From assembly GCF_000518265.1 (NCBI RefSeq), contig NZ_JADG01000016.1, positions 62,001-126,000 of the forward strand: DNA of 64,000 nucleotides, given 5' to 3'. This document shows, piece by piece, positions 52,146 to 61,700 of this stretch. This DNA is from Actinomadura oligospora ATCC 43269 (GTDB lineage Bacteria > Actinomycetota > Actinomycetes > Streptosporangiales > Streptosporangiaceae). A program made the translations under genes and the position numbers. The notes below the pieces were generated by a model. That model saw only the letters and a program-made list of their open reading frames with translations. It did no database searches and was not told where the DNA came from. Each line of letters opens with the position of its first letter. Position 1 is the first letter of the stretch.

Positions 52146-52748
52146 TCAGGGGAACGCGGCGCCGAGCTTGTCGTAGTAGGCGAGGCAGTCCTGGTAGTCG
52201 GGGAGGAGCCCCGCGGCCAGGGCCTCGGCGAGGGACGGCGCGGCGGCGTCCTTGTCCGACAGGACGATGTCGAGGCCGTCCGGCCAGGCGATGCCGAGCT
52301 CGGGGTCCATCGGGTGGACGCCGTGCTCGCGCGGCGGGTTGTAGGACTCCGAGCACAGGTAGATCGCGGTCGTGTCGTCCTCGAGGGCGAGGAAGGCGTG
52401 CCCGAGGCCCTCGGCGAGGTACATGCAGCGCCGGTTCTCCTCGTCCAGCCGGACGGCCTCGGACCGGCCGAAGGTGGGGGAGCCGACGCGGAGGTCGACC
52501 ACGACGTCCAGCAGGGCGCCGCGCACGCACCAGATGTACTTCGCCTGGCCCGGCGGGACGTCCGCGAAATGCACGCCGCGCAGGACGCCGCGTGCCGAGA
52601 CCGAGCAGTTCGCCTGCTCCAGCTTCAGGTCGTGACCGAGTCGATCGCGCAGGGCGTCCGCCCGGAACCACTCGTGAAACGAGCCCCGGCCGTCTCCGTG
52701 CACGCGGGGCGAAATGACGAACGCCCCTTTGATGCCAAGTGGTTCCAC
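52146..52748 (-). CDS. rmlC: dTDP-4-dehydrorhamnose 3,5-epimerase
   Basis: A 200-residue cupin epimerase, step 3 of dTDP-rhamnose synthesis. It shows DGRGSFHEWF, the catalytic His60 in RGVLRGVHFA, GHAFLALEDDTTAIYLCSESYNP with the active-site Tyr, and GIAWP. Unlike rmlA, B and D it lies on the minus strand, divergent from a secreted protein gene. The 3' neighbour may have been lost. Confidence 0.93.
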   Translation of the reverse strand: MEPLGIKGAFVISPRVHGDGRGSFHEWFRADALRDRLGHDLKLEQANCSVSARGVLRGVHFADVPPGQAKYIWCVRGALLDVVVDLRVGSPTFGRSEAVRLDEENRRCMYLAEGLGHAFLALEDDTTAIYLCSESYNPPREHGVHPMDPELGIAWPDGLDIVLSDKDAAAPSLAEALAAGLLPDYQDCLAYYDKLGAAFP

Positions 52749-52795
52749 ATGCGCAAGAATGCCACACGGTCGGTCGAGGAGAGGCAGGTCACATC

Positions 52796-53875
52796 GTGCG
52801 ATCCAGCACCTCCGCCGGAGCGCGGACGGGCACGTCCGCCGCGCTGCGCTCGGGGGCCCTCGCGGTCCCCGTGGCGGTGTCGGTCGCGGGACTGGTCGCG
52901 GCGGCCGAGGCCCCGGCGGCGACCGCCGCTCCGGATCCCGTCCCGACCTCCTCGCCGCAGGCGTCGGTGGCCTTCCGCACCTCCGACCCGCGCCTCTCCG
53001 ACCCCGGCGCGCTGGCCAGGGGCATCGCCCACCCCGACGTCTGGTGGACGCTCGACGCCCGCCGGAACCGCCTGTTCGCCGTCGGCGACGACGGGAGGAC
53101 GAAGGCGTCGTACACCGTCCCGGGCGCGCGCGGGTGGGACACGCTCGCGATCGTCAAGGGCGACGGTGGCGCGGGCACGCTCTACCTCGCCGACCTGACC
53201 GCGTCGGGCGCCAGGCACGACACCCTCACGCTGTACAGGGTGCCGGAACCGGCCAAGCTGGTGGACGCCGCGCTCGCCGCCCGCAAGTACCAGGTCGCCT
53301 ATCCGGACGGCGCGCACCAGGCGGGGACGATCATCGGCGACCCGGCCGAGCAACGGCTCTACGTCGTGACCCGGGCGGCGGGCGCCGCGTCGGTGTACGC
53401 CCTGCCCGCCGCGCTCGGCTCGCGCGTCGTGAACCGGCTGACCGGGGTGCGGCGGCTGCCGTTCGGGGTGCGTGGCGGCGCGTTCGCCCCGGACGGACGC
53501 GTCATGCTGCGCGGCACCGGCGACGTCCGCGTCCTCGCCGGGATCCGCGACAAGGTCACCCAGGTGCTGAGGACGAGCGCGAGGGGCGACGCGATCGCCG
53601 TCGCGCCGGACGGACGACGCGTCCTCATCGCCGAGGCGGGCGCGCGCCCGCGCGTCGTCGCCCTGCCCCTGACGGACGGCCCCCAGCCGAAGGCGGGGAA
53701 GTCCACCCCACCCGCCGGACGCGCCGTGTCCGATCCCGTGGGGGAGTACCACTCCGCGAAGGAGACCGTGCCGGGCGGCATGCTCGGGACCGGGTCGCTC
53801 GCCGGGCTCGCCCTGCTAGGGGTGCTGGGTGGGGGACTCTATCTGCGGGGCCGCCGTCGGCGCGTCCGCGACTGA
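52796..53875 (+). CDS. secreted, C-terminally membrane-anchored beta-propeller-like protein
   Basis: A 359-residue protein with a signal peptide (cleavage near APAATAAP, about residue 45), a mature domain of repeated beta-strand units (WWTLDARRNRLFAVGDDG, QRLYVVTRAAG, APDGRRVLIAEAG) suggesting a propeller, a Pro/Lys linker, and a C-terminal helix (GSLAGLALLGVLGGGLYL) with RRRR stop-transfer. It would face the cell exterior. GTG 52796 follows GAGGAGAGGCAGG. Its last 60 bases overlap the convergent polymerase gene. Function unknown. Confidence 0.65.
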   Translation: MRSSTSAGARTGTSAALRSGALAVPVAVSVAGLVAAAEAPAATAAPDPVPTSSPQASVAFRTSDPRLSDPGALARGIAHPDVWWTLDARRNRLFAVGDDGRTKASYTVPGARGWDTLAIVKGDGGAGTLYLADLTASGARHDTLTLYRVPEPAKLVDAALAARKYQVAYPDGAHQAGTIIGDPAEQRLYVVTRAAGAASVYALPAALGSRVVNRLTGVRRLPFGVRGGAFAPDGRVMLRGTGDVRVLAGIRDKVTQVLRTSARGDAIAVAPDGRRVLIAEAGARPRVVALPLTDGPQPKAGKSTPPAGRAVSDPVGEYHSAKETVPGGMLGTGSLAGLALLGVLGGGLYLRGRRRRVRD

Positions 53876-55231
53876 CACGATGATGCGCGTCCCGCCGGTG
53901 TCGGTCGTCCTGGCCGTGCCCGTCGTCCTGGCCGTGCCGGGCGTCTCAGGCGTCTCGGCCGTCCGGTAACGGCCACGGCGGAGCGCCTCGGTCCACGCGA
54001 CCAGGAGCAGCAGCCAGATGCCCGACACGTTCGCGGGCATCGCGAGGCCCTCGGTGGTGATGCCGTCCACCAGGAAGAACGCCAGGATGCCGAGCAGCGT
54101 GCCCGCGTCGCCGCGCAGGTCCCTGCGCCGGACGAGGGTGAGCAGCACCGTCCCGAGCGTCAGCAGCAGCGCCACGAACAGCGCCGTGCCGACCGTCCCG
54201 TTGTCGACGAGCGCGTTGATGAACGCGTTGTGCCCGCCGCCGAGCCCGATGTCCTGGAGGAACAGCCCGCGGGACGCGCCCAGCCCGTGCCCGAAGATCG
54301 GCTTCTCGCTGTAGGCGCGCATGGCGAGCGTCCACAGGTCGGTGCGCGAGTTCAGCGACGCGAGCTTGTCGGCCGTCTCGCCGCGCGCCACGAAGCCCAT
54401 GATCTTGTCGGAGAAGGCCAGCACGCCGACCGCGCCGACCGCCCCGCCGAGCACGACCAGGTCGATCCGCCCGCGCGGGCCGCGCGAGGTCGCCATCAGG
54501 ACGACCAGCCCGGCCGCAGCGCCCGCCGCCGCGCCGCGCGTCCCGGTCGCGACGAGCGCGCCCATCAGCACCAGCAGGACGCCCGCGTACACGAGCGGCG
54601 GCCAGCCGCGCGCCCGCTCCCCGTACACGCGGCTGCGGATCAGCAGCCCGAACACCAGCAGCACCGCGATGCCGAGGTACACGCCCGCGATCACCGGGTG
54701 GACGTAGAGCCAGTTGAACCGGGTGAGGGTCTGCGGCGTCCGGGGGAACGGGTGCGCGACGCCGATCGCGATGGACGCCAGCACCACGATCACGAACGCG
54801 TGCGCGAGCCGGTGCAGGTCGGCGACCGTCGCCCGCGTCGCCAGCACCTGGACGAGCGCCATCGTCACCATCAGCTGGACGCCGCGGACCGCCCCGAGCG
54901 ACATGAACGGCGACCACAGCGCCGACATCGCCACGTACCCGGTGAACGCCCACGCCGCGAACAGCAGGCCGGTCGTCCGGCGCACCGGCGGGCGCAAGCC
55001 GAACCGGAGGTACAGGTACAGGGCCGCGAGGCCGTAGACGGCGATCTCCAGGAAGACCGTCAGGTCCGGGCTGCCGCCGACCGTCTCGTCCACCGGACGG
55101 CTGCGCAGCTTGTAGTCGCTGGCCAGCATCAACGCCATCGGCAGGAGCACGGCCCAGCGGCGGCCCAGTTCGAGGACCACGGCGGGGCGGGGCACGGCGG
55201 GACGGGGGAAAAGGGAAGGCATCGCCATCAC
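53816..55231 (-). CDS. O-antigen ligase/polymerase (Wzy-type) membrane protein
   Basis: A 471-residue protein with about 11 membrane helices. A large outer loop near the C-terminal third carries LNSRTDLWTLAMRAYSEKPIFGHGLG and GGHNAFINALVDNG, the Wzy_C landmark of polymerases and ligases that join lipid-linked glycan units. A Thr/Pro-rich tail follows. The start is GTG 55231 or ATG 55228. It is divergent from the sulfotransferase gene (38 bases) and overlaps the 52796 gene tail to tail. It probably builds the polymer that the neighbouring enzymes supply and decorate. Confidence 0.8.
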   Translation of the reverse strand: MMAMPSLFPRPAVPRPAVVLELGRRWAVLLPMALMLASDYKLRSRPVDETVGGSPDLTVFLEIAVYGLAALYLYLRFGLRPPVRRTTGLLFAAWAFTGYVAMSALWSPFMSLGAVRGVQLMVTMALVQVLATRATVADLHRLAHAFVIVVLASIAIGVAHPFPRTPQTLTRFNWLYVHPVIAGVYLGIAVLLVFGLLIRSRVYGERARGWPPLVYAGVLLVLMGALVATGTRGAAAGAAAGLVVLMATSRGPRGRIDLVVLGGAVGAVGVLAFSDKIMGFVARGETADKLASLNSRTDLWTLAMRAYSEKPIFGHGLGASRGLFLQDIGLGGGHNAFINALVDNGTVGTALFVALLLTLGTVLLTLVRRRDLRGDAGTLLGILAFFLVDGITTEGLAMPANVSGIWLLLLVAWTEALRRGRYRTAETPETPGTARTTGTARTTDTGGTRIIVSVADAPTAAPQIESPTQHP

Positions 55232-55257
55232 AGGATAGGCGGGGGCGCGGGCGCAAC

Positions 55258-55263
55258 TACGCT
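55258..55263 (+). promoter_or_regulatory. -10 element of the sulfotransferase gene
   Basis: TACGCT at 55258-55263 is followed by exactly 6 bases and the GTG at 55270, the spacing expected for a leaderless transcript. Confidence 0.45.
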
Positions 55264-55269
55264 GTCAGC

Positions 55270-56178
55270 GTGAAACGCGACCTCCTCCCCGAACCGGTCA
55301 TCGGCGCCGGACGCACCCTGATCCGCCGCTACGGAATGACGACCGCCGCGCTCCGGCCCGGTCCCGACTTCCTGCTGATCGGGGCGAAACGGGGCGGATC
55401 GACGTCGCTGTACTACGGGCTGCTCGAGCATCCGCGGATCATGCCGCTGTTCCCGAGCGCGCGGATCCTGCCGAAGCGCAACGACACCAAGGGCGTCCAC
55501 TACTTCGACTCGCACTACGACGAGGGCGACGCCTGGTACCGCTCGCACTTCCCGGCGATCGCCGCTCGGCGCGCCGCGTCCAAGCGGGCGGGCGGGCCCG
55601 TCGTGGTCGGGGAGGGCTCGCCCTACTACCTGTTCCACCCGCTCGCCGCCGAACGCGCCGGACGCGACGTCCCGGACACGCGGATCCTGCTCATCCTGCG
55701 CGACCCGGTCGAGCGCGCTTTCTCGCACTACCGCGAGCGCCGCCGCCAGCACGCCGAGGAGCTGGAGACCTTCGAGGACGCCCTCGCCGCCGAGAGCGAC
55801 CGCCTCGCGGGCGAGGAGGAGAAGATCCGCACCGTCCCCGGCTACCGCAGCTACGCCCACGAGCAGCAGTCGTACCGGGCGCAGAGCGAGTACGCCCCGC
55901 ACCTGCGCCGCTGGCTCCTGCACTTCCCGCCCGAACGCGTCCACGTCCTGGTCGCCGAGGAGTTCTACGCCGACCAGCAGCGCGCCATCGACGGCGTCGC
56001 GACCTTCCTCGGCCTCCCCCCGGCCGTCCTGCCGAAGGCCGCGTCCAAGGTCTGGAACCCGGCCCCCAGCGCCGACCTGAAGGACACCACCCGCAGGTCG
56101 CTCGCGGAGCACTTCGCCCCCTTCAACGCCGACCTCGAGAAGCTCCTGGAACGCGACCTCCCCTGGACCAAGCCCTAG
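55270..56178 (+). CDS. PAPS-dependent sulfotransferase
   Basis: A 302-residue cytosolic-type sulfotransferase. The 5'-phosphosulfate loop GAKRGGSTSL is at 38-47 and the 3'-phosphate motif RDPVERAFSHY at 144-154. KGVHYFDSHYDEG and GEGSPYYLFHP are like those of carbohydrate (heparan-sulfate NDST-type) sulfotransferases. It would move sulfate from PAPS to a glycan hydroxyl or amine. cysQ, cysD and cysN 6-9 kb upstream supply the cofactor cycle. It is convergent with the beta-helix gene. Confidence 0.85.
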   Translation: MKRDLLPEPVIGAGRTLIRRYGMTTAALRPGPDFLLIGAKRGGSTSLYYGLLEHPRIMPLFPSARILPKRNDTKGVHYFDSHYDEGDAWYRSHFPAIAARRAASKRAGGPVVVGEGSPYYLFHPLAAERAGRDVPDTRILLILRDPVERAFSHYRERRRQHAEELETFEDALAAESDRLAGEEEKIRTVPGYRSYAHEQQSYRAQSEYAPHLRRWLLHFPPERVHVLVAEEFYADQQRAIDGVATFLGLPPAVLPKAASKVWNPAPSADLKDTTRRSLAEHFAPFNADLEKLLERDLPWTKP

Positions 56179-56246
56179 GTCGTGCATCGTTCGCGCCGCA
56201 CGGCGTGCTGAGGCCCGCTCCCATGCAAGGACGGGGGCGGGGTGGG

Positions 56247-58004
56247 TCAGGTGCGCCAGGCGCCCTGGTGGGTGGTGCCGGTGGGTTTCTTGAGGAGGGT
56301 GGCGATGTCGGCGGGGAGGGGGAGCGGGGTCTTGCTCCGCTCCTGGCCGGTGGCGTCGCGGAAGGCGGCCTTGTCCTCGAAGCTCTTCGGGTCGCCCTTG
56401 CCGGTGGGCCAGACGACCAGGGCGCGCGGGTGGTCGGCGTCGCGGCGGGAGTAGGCGTTGCCGTTGACGGTGAGGCCCATCTGGGACGCGTCGCGCCGGC
56501 GGGTGGTGTCCTCGACGCACAGCAGGCAGGACGAGTCGTCGCGGCCGAGCGCGATGAGGTTGTTCGCGATGGTGATCTGGCCGATGCGCCAGGTCATCGC
56601 GCGGTCGGGCGGACGCCGCGGGTCGCTGCCGGTGGCGTGCGCCGGGGCGGTCGGGTCGTCGGCGCGGTGGTCCTGGATGAGGTGCAGGTCGCGGCCGTTG
56701 CGGGTCAGGGTGTTGTTCCAGACCCGGACGAACGAGGTGTCGTTGATCTTCAGGCCGTCCTCGCCGTTGTCGCCCACGACGTTGTCGGCGACCACGGCCT
56801 GCGCGCAGAGCTCCAGCACCAGGCCGTGGTCGGTGTTGCGGACGACGCGGAGCCCGGTGACCGTGATCCCCTGGACGGACTCGTCGAACCACAGGCCCTT
56901 GCCGCGGTTGTCGGCGACGACCCCGCCGACGACGGCGACCTTCCGGGTCCGGGTGATCTTGATGCCGCCGGAGACCGGCGCGGGACGGAAGTGCTCGGTG
57001 TTGTTGCCGCGCGACAGGACGTTCTCGATCCGCAGGTCGTCGGCGTAGTTGGCGTGCATGCCGAGCATCCCCGAGCGCAGCGCGGTGATCCCGCGCAGCC
57101 GGGCGTGCGGCGCGTCCACCGACAGGCCGGTGGACGCCGAGTCGGTGACCGTCAGGTTCTCGACCGTGACGTTCGCGGCGAGCACCTTGACCGTGCCGAG
57201 CTGCGGGATGGACGTGGCGTACCGGCGGACGCCGACGCCGCGCAGCACCGAGCCCGCGCCGCCGAGCGTGACGGCCTCCTCGAGCGTGCTCGCCCGCACC
57301 TCGTGCCCGGACGGGTCGGACCCGAGCAGTAGCCGCCGTCCGCGCAGGTCCGCGAAGAACGTGCCGGGCCCGACCCTGGCCGCGGACGCGACCTGCCGTT
57401 GTGCGACGCCGTCCACCCAGACCTGCTCGGGGTGTGAGGCCATCGGGAAGGCGGGGTCGAGGAACTTGAATGCCTCGTCGGTGCCGTCCCCGGCGCCCTT
57501 GGTGTAGCTGGGGCTGGCGTCGAAGCGGTACGTCCAGCCGCTCGCCGCCCACACCAATCCGGACCGTTTCCACGCGGTGACGCGGGAGCTGCCGTCCAGC
57601 CACACGGCCTCGCCTGGATGCGCCTGGATGGTCAGCCGTCGCCCTTGGGGGACGGTCACGGACTCGTGGTAGACGCCGCGCCGCAGCACGATCGTGCCGC
57701 CTTCGGGCGCGCGCGTGATCGCGGCGGCGAGGGTGCGCAGTGGCGCGGACGGCGATCCGGAGGCGGCGTCGCTCCCGTTGGGCGCGACGATCACCGCGCC
57801 GTGCGGGATCCTGTAGGAGGTGCGTCCGACGGGGAGCGAGCCCGCGCCCGCCTCGGCCTGCGGCGCGGGGCTGGTCCTCACCGCGCGGGGCCTGCTCTCC
57901 GGGTCGTCCTGGAAGGCCTGCTGCCAGCCGATGACGCCGCCCGCGACGACCGGGACGGTGATCGCGAGGCCCATCCACACCCGGGCGGTACGGCTGATGC
58001 GCAT
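56247..58004 (-). CDS. secreted right-handed parallel beta-helix protein
   Basis: A 585-residue protein with an N-terminal membrane or signal helix (about 8-28), a VAPNGSDAASGSPSAPLRTLAAAI segment typical of DUF1565/pectate-lyase-like entries (about 72-95), and a series of beta-helix coils (about 230-480) with repeated NVTVENLTVTDS, ADDLRIENVLSRGN and CAQAVVADNVVGDNG units. Such proteins are polysaccharide lyases, epimerases or glycan-binding proteins. It starts 3 bases after the upstream lipoprotein stop (TAGcccATG), so they are translationally coupled. Its substrate may be the local polymer. Confidence 0.75.
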   Translation of the reverse strand: MRISRTARVWMGLAITVPVVAGGVIGWQQAFQDDPESRPRAVRTSPAPQAEAGAGSLPVGRTSYRIPHGAVIVAPNGSDAASGSPSAPLRTLAAAITRAPEGGTIVLRRGVYHESVTVPQGRRLTIQAHPGEAVWLDGSSRVTAWKRSGLVWAASGWTYRFDASPSYTKGAGDGTDEAFKFLDPAFPMASHPEQVWVDGVAQRQVASAARVGPGTFFADLRGRRLLLGSDPSGHEVRASTLEEAVTLGGAGSVLRGVGVRRYATSIPQLGTVKVLAANVTVENLTVTDSASTGLSVDAPHARLRGITALRSGMLGMHANYADDLRIENVLSRGNNTEHFRPAPVSGGIKITRTRKVAVVGGVVADNRGKGLWFDESVQGITVTGLRVVRNTDHGLVLELCAQAVVADNVVGDNGEDGLKINDTSFVRVWNNTLTRNGRDLHLIQDHRADDPTAPAHATGSDPRRPPDRAMTWRIGQITIANNLIALGRDDSSCLLCVEDTTRRRDASQMGLTVNGNAYSRRDADHPRALVVWPTGKGDPKSFEDKAAFRDATGQERSKTPLPLPADIATLLKKPTGTTHQGAWRT

Positions 58005-58007
58005 GGG

Positions 58008-58580
58008 CTAGGGGTGGATCGCGCCAGTGAAAAGGGCCGTCTTGTGCTTGCCGTCGAACGAGACGCCGAGCATAACCGACTTGTACCCCTGGCTGGGCAG
58101 GTCGAACGCGTACGAGGCGGACTTGCTCGCGCCGGGCTTGACCGTCCCGTAGAAGTCGTTCAGGTTCGCGTAGGACGTCGGGCTCGCGGTCTGCTTTCCC
58201 GCGCCGTACTTCGCGACGACCTTCACGCCGTTCAGGTCGAGCGCCTGCCCGGATCCGTTGGTGAACTTCAGCGTGAAGATGGTGAGGGTCCGCCCGGTGA
58301 CCTCGCCCGGCCCCTGCTTTCGGTTCTTCACATACCGGACGCCGCTGACCGCGACCGTGACCTTGTCGCTGTAGGTGACCGGCTTCGTCAGCCCGCCCGA
58401 CATCGTCACCGCCTTCGCGCCCGGCGCGGCGTTGGCCTGCTCCTCGGGCTGCTCGGAGGGCGCGGGGGGAGGCGGTCCGGGCTTGGCGTCCTTCTTCTTC
58501 TCCGACGAGCAGCCGGTCAGCGCCAGCGCCACGGTCAGCACCGCGACCGGGGCGACTCGGAGCGAACGCGGAACGGCCAT
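58008..58580 (-). CDS. lipoprotein with DUF4352-like domain
   Basis: A 190-residue lipoprotein: signal peptide ending LALTGC (Cys about 24), a Pro/Glu-rich spacer, and an immunoglobulin-like beta-sandwich (about 60-190) with TIFTLKFTNGSGQALDLNGVKV and KSVMLGVSFDG, the style of DUF4352. ATG 58580 has GAGGAG upstream. It is the first gene of a two-gene operon with the beta-helix protein and might tether or present it at the membrane. Confidence 0.7.
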   Translation of the reverse strand: MAVPRSLRVAPVAVLTVALALTGCSSEKKKDAKPGPPPPAPSEQPEEQANAAPGAKAVTMSGGLTKPVTYSDKVTVAVSGVRYVKNRKQGPGEVTGRTLTIFTLKFTNGSGQALDLNGVKVVAKYGAGKQTASPTSYANLNDFYGTVKPGASKSASYAFDLPSQGYKSVMLGVSFDGKHKTALFTGAIHP

Positions 58581-58725
58581 GGGGAGAACTCCTCGAGGGT
58601 CGGGGGCGCGCCCGGCCGACGTGCCAGGCTTGGGGGAGGTCGTACGAGTCTAGGCGGACGGACGGGACCCCTGGTCACGATTCAGGCGCATTGCCCGCAC
58701 CCCCGGGGGCCGACCGACCGGTAAT

Positions 58726-58738
58726 CGTTAACCTAACG
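58726..58738. promoter_or_regulatory. inverted repeat upstream of the LamG/PKD gene
   Basis: CGTTA (58726-58730) and TAACG (58734-58738) flank ACC, in an AT-rich patch unusual for this genome, 58 bases before the GTG start. It may be an operator or part of the promoter. Confidence 0.35.
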
Positions 58739-58795
58739 CTTACTTCTGGGGGCTGTTGTCACGCCCCGCTCCCTTCTTGTGGAGGATCCCCGCTT

Positions 58796-61700
58796 GTGAA
58801 TGTTCGTCTGAATCGACGACTCACCTCCGGCTCGTCGGGACACCACGCCCGGCGCCGCGTCCCCGGCGTCCCCCGCCCGTCCCGGCGGAGCGCGGCGCTC
58901 GCCGGAGGCGTCGCGCTGGCCACCGCCGTCGCGGGCGCGATCGTCCTCGTGGACCCGCAGCACTCCGCCACCGTGTCGAGCACGGCCGCCGACTCGGCCG
59001 CCACCCCGCCCACGGTCAGCGCGGACCCGCTCCCCACCTGGCAGGTGAACGGCGTCGTCTGGAGCATGGCGACCGTCGGCGACACGGTGTACGCGGCCGG
59101 GAAGTTCACCAAGGCCCGTCCGCCGGGCGCGGCCCCCGGGACGCAGGAGGTCGACCGGCAGAACCTCCTCGCGTTCAGCCTGAGCACCGGCGAGCTCGTG
59201 AAGTCCTTCGACCACAAGCTGGACGGCCAGGGCCTGCGCGTCGTGGCCTCGCCGGACGGCAAGCGCGTGTACGTCGGCGGCGAGTTCACCGCCGTGGACG
59301 GCAGGGCGCACACCCGCCTCGCCGCGTTCGACACCGCGTCCGGCGCCCTCGTGGACGCCTTCAAGCCGGACGTGTCCAACAAGGTCCGCGGCATCGCCGC
59401 GACCGACTCGACCGTCTACTTCGGCGGCAACTTCTTCAACGTGAACGGCCAGGGCCGGACGCGCCTCGCGGCGGTCAGGGCGTCTGACGGGTCGAACCTG
59501 CCGTGGGCGCCGAAGGCGGACGACGACGAGGTGTTCGCGCTGGCCATCGCACCGAAGGGCGGCGTCCTGGTCGGCGGGCGGTTCCAGACGATCAACGGCG
59601 AGCCGCACGTCGGCGTCGGCCAGGTCGACCCGTCCAGCGGCGCGACGCTGCCGTTCGAGGCGCGGCCCATCCCGTCCAGGCAGGGCACGAACTTCTCCTA
59701 CGTCACCGACCTGCAGGTCCAGGGCGACACGGTGTTCGGCGCCGCGGACGGCGAGGGCCACCACTGGTACGACGGCCGGTTCGCGGCGAAGGCCGACGAC
59801 GGCAAGCTCGTCTGGCTCGACAACTGCTACGGCGCGACGTACTCGATGCTGCCGCGCGGCAAGACGGTCTACAGCGTCTCGCACGCGCACGACTGCTCCT
59901 CGACGGGCGACTTCCGCGAGACGAGCCCCGTCACCTGGCACCGGACGCTCGCCGAGACCGCCGACCCCACCGGCGTCGACCACTCCGTGCCGGGCAGCAA
60001 CAGCAACTACAACCGGCAGCCCGTCCCGAGCCTGATGCACTGGTTCCCGACGCTGCTGGCGGGCACGTTCACCGGCCAGGGCCAGGCCGCCTGGGCGATC
60101 ACCGGGAGCGATGACTACATCGCGCTCGGCGGCGAGTTCCCGAGCGTCAACGGCAACCCCCAGCAGGGCCTCGTCCGGTTCGCGAGCCGCGCGAAGGCCC
60201 CCAACAAGACCGGCCCGCGTCCGGACGGCTTCGCCAGCCCGGCCGCGCCGACCGCGACGTCGCTGCCCGGCGGCCGTGTCCGCGTCAACTGGCAGACCAC
60301 CTGGGACATGGACGACCCGGCCCTCACCTACGAGGTGTACCGGGACGGCAACGCCACCACGCCGGTCGGGTCGGTCACCCGGACGTCGACGTTCTGGAAG
60401 CGTCCGACCATCGCGTTCGTCGACAAGACGGCCGCGCCCGGCGTCGACCACACCTACTCCGTCAAGGTGAAGGACCCCTCGGGCAACTCCACGCGCAGCG
60501 CGGTGTCCAACGCGGCGCGGCCGGGTGACGGCAAGGTCGGCTGGTACACCGACATCGTCGCCGCGGACGGCGCGGCGGGCCACTGGCGCCTGGGCGAGGC
60601 GTCCGGCAAGGTCATGGACTACGCGGGCGGGGGCGACCTGACCGCGGGCTCCGGCGTCAGCCGCGACGCGCAGGGCGCGATCGCCGAGGACGACGACCAC
60701 GCCGGGACCTTCGACGGCTCGTCCGCCGGGACGGCCGGGGGAGCGCCCACGCCCGCCCCGGACGACCTGACCCTCGAGGCTTGGGTCAGGACCACGTCCA
60801 CGTCCGGCGGGAAGATCGTCGGGTTCGGCGACAAGGCGTCGGGACTCAGCTCGACCTATGACCGTCAGCTGTACATGACCGGCGACGGTTCCGTGATGTT
60901 CGGCGTCTATGACGGTCAGACCAAGACGGTGCGCAGCAAGTCCGGTCTGAACGACGGCAAGTGGCACCACGTCGCGGCGACGCTCGGCTCGTCCGCGGGC
61001 ATGAAGCTGTTCGTGGACGGCGAGCAGGAGTCCGCCGACGCCGACACCACGTTCGGGCAGAACTACGACGGCTACTGGCGGATCGGCGGCGACAACCTCG
61101 CCAGCTGGCCGCAGGCGGGCAGTTCGTACTTCAAGGGCGACATCGACGAGGTGGCCTACTACCCGTCCGCGCTGACCAGCGCCGTCCTGCACCGGCACTT
61201 CGCGGTCGGCACCGGCCTGGAGAAGCCGAACGTGCCGCCGGTCGCGGCGTTCGACCCGTCCTGCGCGCAGCTGTCCTGCACGTTCGACGCGGCGAAGTCC
61301 ACCGACGCGGACGGTTCGATCAAGTCCTACACCTGGGACTTCGGCGACAAGACGACCGGTACCGGCGTGAAGCCCGTGCACCTGTACCAGGCCGCCGGGA
61401 GCTACACGGTCAAGCTGAAGGTCACCGACGACAAGGACGTCGCGACCGAGTTCACCGGGACCGTCGCGGTCAAGCCGCAGAACCTGGTCACCGACGGGTT
61501 CGCCCGGACGGTCGCGTCCGGTTGGGGCTCCACCACGCCGGGCGGCGCGTGGACGGTCTACGGCGGCACGTTCTCGACCAGCGGCGGAGTCGGCTGGATC
61601 AAGATGACCAAGACCGGCGCGCTCGGCGGCGCCGGGCTGAAGGCGGTGTCGTCGGCCAGCAACGACCTGACCTTCCAGGTCTCGTCCGACCGCGACCCGT

